The notes beneath the pieces were generated by a model. That model saw only the letters and a program-made list of their open reading frames with translations, made no database searches and had not been told where the DNA came from. From Pseudomonas sp. SID14000 (GTDB taxonomy: Bacteria > Pseudomonadota > Gammaproteobacteria > Pseudomonadales > Pseudomonadaceae): a stretch of 64,000 bases of DNA. This document shows, piece after piece, positions 39,706-48,240 of the stretch (position 1 is the stretch's first letter; each line of letters opens with the position of its first letter). Both the position numbers and the translations under genes were made by a program. The stretch is from the NCBI RefSeq assembly GCF_002165135.1, contig NZ_NFZQ01000002.1:62001-126000 (forward strand), given 5' to 3'.

Positions 39706-41855
39706 CAGAACTCCAGCTCCGCGCTGACGCTCAGGCGGTGGCGGCTGTCGTAGCGGTTCTGGATTACCGTGGTCGGCTCATCGTCCAGGCGTTGTTGCCA
39801 CAGCGCCGCCAATTCCAGGTTGCTGCCATGCACCCGGAAACGCTTGGCCAGGCGCAGGTCCAGACGCTCGTAGCGATACTGGTTGAGTGCATCGTCACCG
39901 TAATAGAACAACGCGCTGGACCAGCCGTCGCCCCATTCGCGCATCCACCCGGCCGAGCCGCTGTTGCGGGCGCTGAGGCGGCGGTCGTCGGGGTTGCTGG
40001 CCCAGGCATCGACATAGGCGTAGGTCAGGCGCAGGCGGTCGCGCAGGGTCGGGCGCCAGTCCAGTTGCGCCTCGCTGCCGCTGAAGCGGGCCTTGTTAGC
40101 GTTGCTGGCGATGTACTGGTTGTTCTTCAGGGGCTCGCTGATCATGCCGGTGATCTCGTCGTAGAACAGCTTCACATCCATGTTCAGGTCGATGTCGCTG
40201 AAGTAGCCGTTGTAGCCCAGCTCGCGCGAGCGCATGCGTTCCTGGTCGAGGTCGCCCGGGCCGCGGGTCTTGACGAAGTACTCGCCGTTCTGCAGGCCGA
40301 AAGCGTTGGGGGTCAGGTTCTTGACTGTGTAGCTCCAGTTGACGTTGTTCTCGAACATATCGGGCGAGCGTACCGCCTCGGAGTACACCGCACGCAGGCC
40401 ATGGCGCGGGGTGATCAGGTAGTTGACCGCCACGCGCGGGGTCAGCGAGCTGTCGGACAGGCGTGAGTCCTCGAACATGGCGCCGCCCTGCAGGATCCAG
40501 TGCTCGTCGGCGCGCCACTCCAGCTGGCCGAACAGGCGCCAGGTCTGGTCGTCGATGCTGCCGTTGAAGTAAGTCTGCGAGTCGGCACGATCATAGCGGT
40601 AGTTCATGCCGCTGAGCAGGCGCAGGCTGTCGGTCAGGCTCAGGGTGTCCTGGATTTCCAGGTCGTAGCGGGTTTCGCGGGTGCTCTGGTCGACGTCGCC
40701 GCAGACCTGTTGATCTCCGTCCTTCTCCTTCCATTGCTTTTGCACCTTATCCAGGAGCTCACTCAGAACGGGGTCGCTGGTCGAAAGTGGCGTTCCTCCA
40801 GCGATACCGCGCGCTACTTTCTCGGCAAAATCGGGGTTGATTTGCCAGATCTGAGTCAATTCGGGGCTGAACGATTGCAAGGCATCGCAAGCGCGCCAGA
40901 CCTGCTGGCGGTCAAAGTGCTGAGCCGAGCCCTGGATATAGAGGCTGTGCTCTGAGCTGAAATCCTTGGTCCAGCGCAATGAGCCGGCGTAGTCCTTGGC
41001 ATTGACGTCTGCGTTGTTTCCCGCCTCATATTTTTTGAACACCGGCTGATAGGTATAAGGCCTCTGGTTGCTGCCTTCCTTGGCCGCCAGTTGCCATTCC
41101 AGGGTCTGGTCGTGCGCCAGGCTGTGACTGGCGTTGAGGGTAAAGCGGGTCAGCCGGCGGCTGTCGCGGTAGTCCTGGCCGAACTGGTTCTCGTCGAAGC
41201 CATCGTCCTGCTGGCCGGACAGCGACAGGCGCATGTCGCCGCCCTCCCAGCCGAAGCCGTGGCTGGCGTAGAAATCGTTGATGCCATCCTGGCCGCGGGT
41301 CATCTTCAGTCGCGTGCCATGGCTGTCGGCGGGGTTGCGGGTAAGGATGTTGACCACTGCCATCAGCGCGTTGGCGCCGTAGCTGACCGTGTTGGGGCCG
41401 CGGAACACCTCGATGCGTTCGATGTCCTCCATGGCCAGGGGGATGTCGCTCCAGTCCACCGTGGCCAGGCCGGCACGGTACACCGAACGGCCATCGATCA
41501 GTACCTGCATGCGCCGGGCGTCGTTGACGTTGCTGCCGTGGTAGTTGACCGTGGGTTGGTTGCCGGCGTTGTAACCCACCATCATGCCCGGCACCAGGCG
41601 CAGCAGCTCGGGGATGTCACGGGCACCGCTGGCGCGGATCAGCTCGCTGTCGAGCACGGTCATGCTGCCTGGCACTGCGGCCGGGGATTGTTTCAGGCGC
41701 GTGGCGGTCAGAACCTGCGGCAGGTCCGTGTTGTCGATGAACAGATCATCGGCCATGGCCGGGCCACCGAGCAGGGCGGTCAGTAGGAGCAGGCGCGGGT
41801 ACGGGGGCGTGCCAGGGAACACAAAGCGGCCTTGTATCAGGATTGAAACAGGCAT
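39705..41855 (-). CDS. TonB-dependent outer-membrane receptor
   Basis: A 716-aa receptor. Signal peptide ~20-35 (RLLLLTALLGGPAMA); plug domain from ~45 (QVLTATRLKQSPAAVPGSMT, RMQVLIDGRSVYRAG, IERIEVFRGPNTVSYGANAL); 22-strand barrel to a C-terminal aromatic ending (VSAELEF). The plug resembles YncD/colicin-receptor types. There is a non-family insertion around 320-380 with two Cys. First gene of the operon with the binding protein and hybrid kinase. Ligand unknown. The 22-residue segment before the signal peptide core may reflect a start set too far upstream. Confidence 0.87.
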   Translation of the reverse strand: MPVSILIQGRFVFPGTPPYPRLLLLTALLGGPAMADDLFIDNTDLPQVLTATRLKQSPAAVPGSMTVLDSELIRASGARDIPELLRLVPGMMVGYNAGNQPTVNYHGSNVNDARRMQVLIDGRSVYRAGLATVDWSDIPLAMEDIERIEVFRGPNTVSYGANALMAVVNILTRNPADSHGTRLKMTRGQDGINDFYASHGFGWEGGDMRLSLSGQQDDGFDENQFGQDYRDSRRLTRFTLNASHSLAHDQTLEWQLAAKEGSNQRPYTYQPVFKKYEAGNNADVNAKDYAGSLRWTKDFSSEHSLYIQGSAQHFDRQQVWRACDALQSFSPELTQIWQINPDFAEKVARGIAGGTPLSTSDPVLSELLDKVQKQWKEKDGDQQVCGDVDQSTRETRYDLEIQDTLSLTDSLRLLSGMNYRYDRADSQTYFNGSIDDQTWRLFGQLEWRADEHWILQGGAMFEDSRLSDSSLTPRVAVNYLITPRHGLRAVYSEAVRSPDMFENNVNWSYTVKNLTPNAFGLQNGEYFVKTRGPGDLDQERMRSRELGYNGYFSDIDLNMDVKLFYDEITGMISEPLKNNQYIASNANKARFSGSEAQLDWRPTLRDRLRLTYAYVDAWASNPDDRRLSARNSGSAGWMREWGDGWSSALFYYGDDALNQYRYERLDLRLAKRFRVHGSNLELAALWQQRLDDEPTTVIQNRYDSRHRLSVSAELEF

Positions 41856-41922
41856 GGTAACTGACCTTGGCGTATTTGCCAGTGAGTGTTGGGCGTACTT
41901 CTTGAGATGTGCAGTGTGGCGA

Positions 41923-42176
41923 AAATCGAGCGCCGCCCGCGCGGCGCTTCGCGGGACAAGCCCGCTCCCACATTTGTTGCAACGTGGCCATGCTTGTGGG
42001 AGAGGCGTTGTCAGCTTTGGTACAAGGCTTGAGGCAAGTGGGGCGGCAGCAATGCCAACTCAGGAATCCAGCCAGCCCAACAAGGCTGGCAACCATGGCC
42101 TGACAGGTTCGGCACGTTGCAACAAATGTGGGAGCGGGCTTGTCCCGCGAAGCGCCGCGCGGGCGGCGCTCGATTT
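41923..42176. repeat. 254-bp dispersed element with perfect 64-bp inverted ends
   Basis: Left arm 41923-41986 and right arm 42113-42176 are exact reverse complements (64 of 64). The outer part is GC-palindromic (GAGCGCCGCCCGCGCGGCGC) and the inner part is REP-like (TTCGCGGGACAAGCCCGC, then TCCCACATTTGTTGCAACGT). The 126-base centre is unique within the element. A second, related copy starts at 63818. It fills the gap between the TonB receptor and gpsA. Confidence 0.85.
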
Positions 42177-42257
42177 CAAGCGCGCAGATGAACGCATGTC
42201 ATGCACTGCCGTATAATGGCCGGGTCGCCACTTATTATTGGCTTTAACGGATTGGAT

Positions 42258-43283
42258 ATGACTGAACAGCAACCTGTTGCAGTTCTGGGAGGCGGCAGCT
42301 TCGGCACCGCCGTGGCGAACCTGCTGGCGGAAAACGGTGTGCCGGTGCGTCAATGGATGCGCGACCCGGAACAGGCCGAGGCCATGCGCGTCAATCGCGA
42401 GAATCCGCGCTACCTCAAGGGCATCCGCTTGCACGATGGCGTCGAACCGGTCAGTGACCTGCTGGCCACCTTGCAGGCCAGCGACCTGATTTTCGTCGCC
42501 CTGCCATCGAGTGCCTTGCGCAGCGTGCTGGCCCCGCATGCCGAGCTGCTGCGCGGCAAGGGCCTGGTCAGCCTGACCAAGGGCATCGAAGCGCAAAGCT
42601 TCAAACTGATGAGCCAGATCCTCGAGGAAATCGCCCCCGAGGCGCGCATCGGCGTGCTGTCCGGCCCCAACCTGGCCCGTGAAATCGCCGAACATGCGCT
42701 GACTGCGACGGTGGTCGCCAGCGAGGACGAAAAACTGTGTCAGCAGGTGCAGGCCGTGTTGCACGGGCGTACCTTCCGCGTCTACGCCAGTGCCGACCGC
42801 TTTGGCGTCGAGCTGGGCGGGGCGCTGAAGAACGTCTACGCCATCATCGCCGGCATGGCGGTGGCCCTGGGCATGGGCGAGAACACCAAGAGCATGCTGA
42901 TTACCCGTGCCCTGGCCGAGATGACCCGCTTTGCCGTCAGCCAGGGCGCCAACCCCATGACTTTCCTCGGCCTGGCTGGTGTGGGTGACCTCATCGTCAC
43001 CTGCTCCTCGCCCAAGAGCCGTAACTACCAGGTTGGCCACGCGCTGGGCCAGGGCCTGAGCCTGGAGCAGGCGGTCAACCGCCTGGGCGAAGTGGCCGAA
43101 GGCGTCAACACCCTCAAGGTGCTCAAGGCCAAGGCGCAGGAGGTGCAGGTGTACATGCCGCTGGTGGCGGGCCTGCATGCCATTCTGTTCGAAGGCCGTA
43201 CGCTGAACCAGGTGATCGAGCACCTGATGCGTGCCGAGCCGAAGACCGATGTCGATTTCATTTCCATCAGCGGTTTCAACTGA
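42258..43283 (+). CDS. gpsA: Glycerol-3-phosphate dehydrogenase [NAD(P)+]
   Basis: Makes sn-glycerol-3-phosphate for phospholipid synthesis. The 341-aa protein has the Rossmann start [17 protein letters not shown], the [10 protein letters not shown] segment, [10 protein letters not shown], and the catalytic Lys region [18 protein letters not shown] chose the ATG at 42258 by family N-terminus ([13 protein letters not shown]); the upstream frame is the end of the repeat element. Confidence 0.97.
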   Translation: MTEQQPVAVLGGGSFGTAVANLLAENGVPVRQWMRDPEQAEAMRVNRENPRYLKGIRLHDGVEPVSDLLATLQASDLIFVALPSSALRSVLAPHAELLRGKGLVSLTKGIEAQSFKLMSQILEEIAPEARIGVLSGPNLAREIAEHALTATVVASEDEKLCQQVQAVLHGRTFRVYASADRFGVELGGALKNVYAIIAGMAVALGMGENTKSMLITRALAEMTRFAVSQGANPMTFLGLAGVGDLIVTCSSPKSRNYQVGHALGQGLSLEQAVNRLGEVAEGVNTLKVLKAKAQEVQVYMPLVAGLHAILFEGRTLNQVIEHLMRAEPKTDVDFISISGFN

Positions 43284-43319
43284 GCCTTGAGCGGCTCTGA
43301 CAACAGCAAGGAGCAACAC

Positions 43320-43667
43320 ATGAACGATACGCCCGAGCGCGCCCAGCGCGAGTCGATCATCCTGCGGGTCCTGTGGATGCTGGTGTTCCTGGTGGTCTGG
43401 CAACTGGCCGAGCTGCTGCTCGGTGGCCTGGTGCTGGTACAACTGGTCTACCGCCTGGTGTACGGCGCCCCCAGCGCAAGCCTGATGAACTTCGGCGACA
43501 GCCTGAGCCAGTACCTGGCGCAGATCGGTCGCTTCGGCAGTTTCCACAGTGACCAGAAACCCTGGCCGTTCGCCGACTGGCCGGCACCGCGTGCCCCGGA
43601 AGGCGAGGCGCCGCACGCCGTAGCCCCGGCCCCGCACCCGGTGCGTGATGAGGAGCCCAAGCTGTGA
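43320..43667 (+). CDS. DUF4389 membrane protein
   Basis: A 115-aa protein with one or two hydrophobic helices (ILRVLWMLVFLVVWQLAELLL, VLVQLVYRLVY), then the family motif LMNFGDSLSQYLAQIGRF and an acidic Pro/Ala-rich tail. Usually located beside gpsA/sixA in Pseudomonas; function unknown. It overlaps sixA by four bases. Confidence 0.82.
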   Translation: MNDTPERAQRESIILRVLWMLVFLVVWQLAELLLGGLVLVQLVYRLVYGAPSASLMNFGDSLSQYLAQIGRFGSFHSDQKPWPFADWPAPRAPEGEAPHAVAPAPHPVRDEEPKL

Positions 43668-44122
43668 AGCTGTGGGTGCTGCGCCACGGCGAAGCGGAGT
43701 CGCGGGCCAGCAGCGATGCCGAGCGCCGGCTGACCGCCCATGGCCGCGAGCAGGTGCTGCACAGCGCCGCCCGCCTGCTGGGGCAGCCGTTGCAGGCGAT
43801 CATCGCCAGCCCTTACGTCCGTGCCCAGCAAACGGCCGCCCTGGTACATGACACCCTGGGTTTCGCCGAACCGGTGCGCACCGTGCCCTGGCTGACGCCC
43901 GACACTGATGTGCAGCAGGTCATCGGCGAAATCGAGCGCCTGGGCCTGGAGCATGTGCTGCTGGTCAGCCACCAGCCGCTGGTGGGGACCCTGGTCGGTG
44001 CGCTGGAGCATGGCCACCAGCAGCAACCAGCGGGCATGAGCACTGCAAGCCTGGCGGAGTTGGAAGGGGACTGGCCGCTGGCTGGGCTGATGACGCTTCG
44101 GGCGATCAACTCGCCGGCCTGA
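43664..44122 (+). CDS. sixA: Phosphohistidine phosphatase SixA
   Basis: A 152-aa histidine phosphatase that removes phosphate from phospho-His, in E. coli notably from the NPr phosphotransfer protein. Signature KLWVLRHGEAESRA (catalytic His in RHGE), the second Arg in ASPYVRAQQTA, and VLLVSHQPLVG (second His). It starts at GTG inside the DUF4389 stop. Confidence 0.93.
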   Translation: MKLWVLRHGEAESRASSDAERRLTAHGREQVLHSAARLLGQPLQAIIASPYVRAQQTAALVHDTLGFAEPVRTVPWLTPDTDVQQVIGEIERLGLEHVLLVSHQPLVGTLVGALEHGHQQQPAGMSTASLAELEGDWPLAGLMTLRAINSPA

Positions 44123-44143
44123 GTTCTCAGGCTATCTCGGTTT

Positions 44144-44240
44144 CCTGTAGGAGCAGCCTTGTGCTGCGAAGAGGCCAGTAGGGCAATAGCTCTTCTCCGG
44201 CAGTTATGGCCTCTTCGCAGCACAAGGCTGCTCCTACAGG
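44144..44240. repeat. REP pair, 'GCAGCACAAGGCTGC' variant
   Basis: 33-base arms (CCTGTAGGAGCAGCCTTGTG, then CTGCGAAGAGGCC) perfectly inverted, same subfamily as 27449-27526. Confidence 0.87.
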
Positions 44241-44357
44241 CAGTGCCCGCGCCCACAAGCCTGACCTGATAGCCCTCGCCGATGACCTTTCCGGACGTTG
44301 CCGAACCGCCCCACGATACCGACAATGGGCCATCATCCCCCATCCGGACCTGGCGCC

Positions 44358-45146
44358 ATGTCGCAGCAGATCTTCTTCGCCCATGCCAACGGTTTCCCCT
44401 CGGCCACCTACGGCAAGCTGTTCGCTGCCCTGGCGCCGGACTACCAGGTGCAGCACCTGGCCCAGCACGGGCACGATCCGCGCTTTCCGGTGGACGACAA
44501 CTGGCAGAGCCTGGTCGATGAACTGCTGCACCACCTGGCCCGGCAAGACCAGCCCGTATGGGGCGTCGGCCATTCGCTGGGCGGGGTGTTGCACTTGCAC
44601 GCAGCCTTGCGCTGCCCCGAGTATTACCGCGGCGTGGTGATGCTCGACTCGCCGGTGCTCACCCGCGCCGACCAGTGGCTGCTGCGCACCGCCAAGCGCT
44701 TCGGCTTCATCGACCGTATCACCCCGGCTGGCCGCACCCTGGGGCGCCGCGAAACCTTCAATGACCGCGACAGTGCCCGGGACTATTTCGCCGGCAAGTC
44801 ACTGTTCCGCCATTTCGACCCCGACTGCCTGGATGCCTATATCGAGCATGGCCTGCAGGCGAAGGAGCAGGGGCTGCAGTTGCGCTTCGACCCGGCCACG
44901 GAAATCAGCATCTACCGCAGCATCCCGCATACCAGCCCTGCACCTGCACGGCAGTTGCAGGTGCCACTGGCCATGGTCCGCGGCGAGCGCAGCAACGTCA
45001 TTCGCCGTCACCATACCTTGGCCGTGCGCGGCATGCCCAAGGGCGAATACCACAGCGTGCCGGGTGGGCACATGTTCCCGCTGGAGCGGCCAACTGACAC
45101 CGCCAGCCTGATCAAGGGCCTGTTCGACCGCTGGAGCCAGGCATGA
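44358..45146 (+). CDS. Alpha/beta-fold hydrolase A
   Basis: A 262-aa hydrolase. Oxyanion region FFAHANGFPSATYGKL, nucleophile GVGHSLGGVLHLHA (Ser), a lid segment (~110-180), and the C-terminal His in YHSVPGGHMFPLERP. Substrate unknown. The GxSxG and lid pattern suggests an esterase or lipid hydrolase. I chose the ATG at 44358. Coupled to the next hydrolase by an ATGA overlap. Confidence 0.83.
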   Translation: MSQQIFFAHANGFPSATYGKLFAALAPDYQVQHLAQHGHDPRFPVDDNWQSLVDELLHHLARQDQPVWGVGHSLGGVLHLHAALRCPEYYRGVVMLDSPVLTRADQWLLRTAKRFGFIDRITPAGRTLGRRETFNDRDSARDYFAGKSLFRHFDPDCLDAYIEHGLQAKEQGLQLRFDPATEISIYRSIPHTSPAPARQLQVPLAMVRGERSNVIRRHHTLAVRGMPKGEYHSVPGGHMFPLERPTDTASLIKGLFDRWSQA

Positions 45147-45997
45147 GCGCGCAGGTCGAGGAAATCCGCCTGAGCCTGGGCCATATCGAACTGGCGGCGC
45201 ACCTGTTCGGCCCCGAGGACGGGCTGCCGGTGATCGCCCTGCATGGCTGGCTGGACAACGCCAACAGCTTCGCCCGCCTGGCGCCGCAACTGAAAGGCCT
45301 GCGCATCGTCGCCCTGGACCTGGCCGGGCATGGTTACTCGGAGCACCGGCCGCTCGGTGCCGGCTACGCCCTGGCCGACTACGCCCATGACGTGCTGCGG
45401 GTGGCCGAGCAGCTGGGTTGGCAACGTTTCGCCCTGCTGGGCCATTCGCTGGGGGCAATCATTTCGGTGCAACTGGCTGGCGCGTTGCCGGAGCGGGTCA
45501 GCCATCTGGCCCTGATCGACGGCGTCATCCCGCCGACTGGCGCCGAGCAGGATGCCGGTGAGCGGTTGGGCATGGCACTGCAGGCCCAGTTGCGCCTGGA
45601 TGGCAAGCGCAAGTCGGTATACACCACACTGGAGCAGGGCGTGCAGGCGCGCATGAAAGGCATGGTCGCGGTCAGCCGCGAGGCCGCCGAGCTGCTGGCC
45701 CAGCGTGGCCTGATGCCGGTGCCCGGAGGCTACAGCTGGCGCAGCGACAGCCGCCTGACCCTGCCATCGCCAGTGCGCCTGAGCGAGGCCCAGGCCATGG
45801 CCTATGTGCGCAGGGTGAGCTGCCCGGCGTGCCTGGTGGTGGCCGCCGACGGCATGCTGGCGCGCCACACCGGGTTGCTGGAACAGCTACCCTTTGAGCA
45901 GGTGACGCTGCCCGGTGGCCATCACCTGCACCTGAACGATGAGCAGGGCGCGGCCCTTGTCGCAGACTGTTTCAATCGCTTTTTTGGCTTTGCTTGA
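45143..45997 (+). CDS. Alpha/beta-fold hydrolase B
   Basis: A 284-aa alpha/beta hydrolase of the MhpC/epoxide-hydrolase-like type: ALHGWLDNANSFARLAP (oxyanion loop), nucleophile LLGHSLGAIISVQL (Ser), LIDGVIPPTGAEQ after beta-6, and the His in TLPGGHHLHLNDE. Translationally coupled to hydrolase A; the two may share a pathway. Confidence 0.85.
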   Translation: MSAQVEEIRLSLGHIELAAHLFGPEDGLPVIALHGWLDNANSFARLAPQLKGLRIVALDLAGHGYSEHRPLGAGYALADYAHDVLRVAEQLGWQRFALLGHSLGAIISVQLAGALPERVSHLALIDGVIPPTGAEQDAGERLGMALQAQLRLDGKRKSVYTTLEQGVQARMKGMVAVSREAAELLAQRGLMPVPGGYSWRSDSRLTLPSPVRLSEAQAMAYVRRVSCPACLVVAADGMLARHTGLLEQLPFEQVTLPGGHHLHLNDEQGAALVADCFNRFFGFA

Positions 45998-46047
45998 CTT
46001 GCACCGGACAAGTGTCGAGGCTTGGTGGGTTGAACAGGGAGACAACC

Positions 46048-46110
46048 ATGCAACTGCCAGACATCCTGGAGCTTCACCCCGGCGCTGAGCGCCGCCTGGT
46101 TCGCCAATGA
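46048..46110 (+). CDS. Possible 20-residue peptide coupled to the DUF4892 gene
   Basis: ATG at 46048 after GGGAG, encoding MQLPDILELHPGAERRLVRQ; its TGA lies inside the ATGA of the next start (46107). The ribosome site and overlap are those of a real coupled ORF, but the peptide resembles nothing I know. It could be a leader peptide, or the N-terminal stub of a decayed gene. Confidence 0.35.
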   Translation: MQLPDILELHPGAERRLVRQ

Positions 46111-46901
46111 GCGCGCCTGTTGCCATCCGTAATGCCTTCGCTGCCTGCCTGCTGTTCGCCAGCCCAGTGTCGTGGGCCGGCAGCCTGCCGGTGCCGGTGG
46201 ACGCCAAGGTAGTCGACCAGCGTCCGGGTGTGGAGCAGGAGCGCGTCTACCCCATGGGCCCGCTGCGCAAGATCAGCGGCCGCCTGCGGGTCGAGGACAA
46301 GATAGAAAGCCGCGGCCAGGTCAGCTCGGTAACCTATGAACTGCCGGTCGAACGTACCGCCCGCGAAGCCTTTACCAGCGCTCGTGAAGCACTGCAGCGT
46401 GATGGTGGCTACCCGCTGTTCTGGTGCCAGGGCCGCGATTGCGGCGAGGCCAGCCTGTGGGCCAATGACGTGTTCGGCAATGCCCGCCTCAACGGCGGTG
46501 ACGAGCAGCAGGCGTTCATTCTGCTGCGCCGCTCGGCGGAGCAGGCCGACACCCTGGTCGCGCTGTACAGCGTCACCCGCGGCAACCGCCGCGCTTACCT
46601 GCACGTGGAAGAGTTTGTCGCCGGCAGCCCGCTGGGCGAACTGCTGCCGACCGCCGCCACGGTGCTGCGCGAGATGCGCGATACCGGCAAGCTCGACTAC
46701 CCTGACCTGGCCGCGCCGCAAGACACCTGGGCCAACCTGCTGGCTCGCAGCCTGAACCTCGACAGCACCCTGCGTGCCAGCCTCAGTGGCGCCCAGGCTG
46801 AAGCCTGGCGCGAGGCGCTGGTCAAGGCAGGGGTGCGCAATAGCCGCCTCGAAGTCGGTAGCGCGCCTACCGACGGCCTGCACCTTGAACTGATCCGTTG
46901 A
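46107..46901 (+). CDS. DUF4892 periplasmic protein
   Basis: A 264-aa protein with a signal peptide (NAFAACLLFASPVSWAGS). The DUF4892 body follows: SSVTYELPVERTAREAFTSA, a two-Cys segment FWCQGRDCGEASLW that could be a disulfide, and LLRRSAEQADTLVALYSVTR. The C-terminus (SRLEVGSAPTDGLHLELI) resembles an OmpA-like half domain. Function unknown. It ends 11 bases before the permease gene. Confidence 0.8.
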   Translation: MSAPVAIRNAFAACLLFASPVSWAGSLPVPVDAKVVDQRPGVEQERVYPMGPLRKISGRLRVEDKIESRGQVSSVTYELPVERTAREAFTSAREALQRDGGYPLFWCQGRDCGEASLWANDVFGNARLNGGDEQQAFILLRRSAEQADTLVALYSVTRGNRRAYLHVEEFVAGSPLGELLPTAATVLREMRDTGKLDYPDLAAPQDTWANLLARSLNLDSTLRASLSGAQAEAWREALVKAGVRNSRLEVGSAPTDGLHLELIR

Positions 46902-46912
46902 AGAGCACCACC

Positions 46913-47965
46913 ATGGCTAACAATGACCGCTTGCTGGTCCAGATTCTGCTGCTGGCGCTGCTGGGTGCCGGCCTGTGGGTAATGGCACCTTTCATTTCAG
47001 CGCTACTGTGGGGTGCCATTCTGGCCTTTGCCAGTTGGCCCTTGATGCGTTTGCTGACGCGTGTGCTGGGCGGGCGCGAAACCCTGGCGGCAAGCCTGCT
47101 GACCACCGCCTGGATCCTGATCGTGGCGCTGCCGCTGGTGTGGCTGGGGTTCAACCTGGCCGATCACATTCGCGATGCGACGGCGTTCGTGCGTGACGTG
47201 CAGGTGGACGGCCTGCCTGATGCCCCGGCCTGGCTGGGTGGCATCCCGTTCGTTGGCGAGCGCCTGGTCAGTTGGTGGCAATCGCTGGACCAGCACGGCG
47301 CGGCCTTGCTGGCCTCGGTCAAACCGCACCTGGGGCAGGTGGGCAACTGGTTGCTGGCACGTAGCGCCCAGATCGGCAGTGGCGTGCTGGAACTGACCCT
47401 GAGCCTGGTGTTCGTGTTCTTCTTCTACCGCGACGGCCCGCGCTTGTCGGCGTTCGTCCTGCGCTTGCTGCACCGCTTGATGGGCGACCGCGGCGAGTAC
47501 TACCTGGAGCTGGTGGCCGGTACGGTGCAGCGGGTAGTCAACGGGGTGATCGGTACGGCCGCCGCACAGGGCGTGCTGGCGTTGATCGGCTTCCTGATCG
47601 CCGGTGTACCCGGGGCCATCGTGCTGGGTCTGGTGACCTTCATGCTCAGCCTGATCCCCATGGGCCCGCCACTGGCCTGGATCCCGGCCACCGGCTGGCT
47701 GGTATGGAAGGGCGAGTACGGCATGGCGGTGTTCCTGGGAGTTTGGGGCACCTTCATCATCAGTGGCGTGGACAACGTGCTCAAACCGTACCTGATCAGC
47801 CGTGGCGGCAACCTGCCGTTGGTTATCGTGCTTCTGGGGGTGTTCGGTGGTTTGATTGCCTTTGGCTTCATTGGCCTGTTCATCGGGCCGACCTTGCTGG
47901 CGGTCGGCTACAGCCTGCTGCTGGACTGGAGCCGCAACGCGGCGCAGCAGCCGCCTCAGCAATAA
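46913..47965 (+). CDS. AI-2E transporter (PerM) family permease
   Basis: A 350-aa membrane protein, about eight helices, including the family segments WGAILAFASWPLMRLL, TLSLVFVFFFYRDGPRLS and a long C-terminal GLFIGPTLLAVGYSLLLDWS. Family members include TqsA and PerM, but most have no proven substrate. I chose ATG 46913; a TTG at 46898 overlaps the DUF4892 stop and cannot be excluded. Followed by a REP hairpin. Confidence 0.83.
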   Translation: MANNDRLLVQILLLALLGAGLWVMAPFISALLWGAILAFASWPLMRLLTRVLGGRETLAASLLTTAWILIVALPLVWLGFNLADHIRDATAFVRDVQVDGLPDAPAWLGGIPFVGERLVSWWQSLDQHGAALLASVKPHLGQVGNWLLARSAQIGSGVLELTLSLVFVFFFYRDGPRLSAFVLRLLHRLMGDRGEYYLELVAGTVQRVVNGVIGTAAAQGVLALIGFLIAGVPGAIVLGLVTFMLSLIPMGPPLAWIPATGWLVWKGEYGMAVFLGVWGTFIISGVDNVLKPYLISRGGNLPLVIVLLGVFGGLIAFGFIGLFIGPTLLAVGYSLLLDWSRNAAQQPPQQ

Positions 47966-47974
47966 ACCTGTACT

Positions 47975-48006
47975 GGCCTCTTCGCGGGTTCACCCGCGAA
48001 GAGGCC
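47975..48006. repeat. Single REP hairpin
   Basis: GGCCTCTTCGCGGGT-TC-ACCCGCGAAGAGGCC is a compact, perfect 15-bp stem just after the permease stop; it could act as a terminator without a T-run. Confidence 0.85.
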
Positions 48007-48032
48007 GGTACAAACAATACAAAACGTTGATC

Positions 48033-48049
48033 TTTACACCTTCTTTATA
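48033..48049 (+). promoter_or_regulatory. Candidate KdpE operator before kdpF
   Basis: TTTACA-CCTTC-TTTATA: two related half-sites 11 bases apart, the spacing expected for an OmpR-family dimer. The E. coli KdpE site combines TTTATA and TTTACA in the other order with the same spacing. It lies ~95 bases before the kdpF start. Confidence 0.5.
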
Positions 48050-48141
48050 GCCACCCCCACCCCTCGATCTCGCCCCTTTACGCCCCTCGCTCGGACAATT
48101 TCCCCAAAGCGGCCCAAGCCGCACCACGGGGAGAACCACAC

Positions 48142-48231
48142 ATGAACATGCTCGACGGGCTGTCACTGCTGCTGGCAGTGGCATTGGCGTTTTATCTGCT
48201 GGTGGCGCTGCTGCGCGCCGATCGCAGCTAG
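48142..48231 (+). CDS. kdpF: KdpF, small stabilising subunit
   Basis: A 29-residue single-helix peptide (MNMLDGLSLLLAVALAFYLL to RADRS) with a GGGGAGA ribosome site, nine bases before kdpA. Position and form match KdpF, which stabilises the KdpABC complex. Confidence 0.92.
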   Translation: MNMLDGLSLLLAVALAFYLLVALLRADRS

Positions 48232-48240
48232 GGAGCGGCC

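Noticed and set aside
41584..42216. A 210-aa rightward ORF crossing the TonB gene and the repeat element
   Set aside because: It mixes the antisense of a receptor gene with repeat DNA and has no domain.
44144..44240. Regularly repeated palindromes that could suggest a CRISPR array
   Set aside because: The units are isolated inverted pairs of REP type, not direct repeats with uniform spacers, and no cas genes are present.
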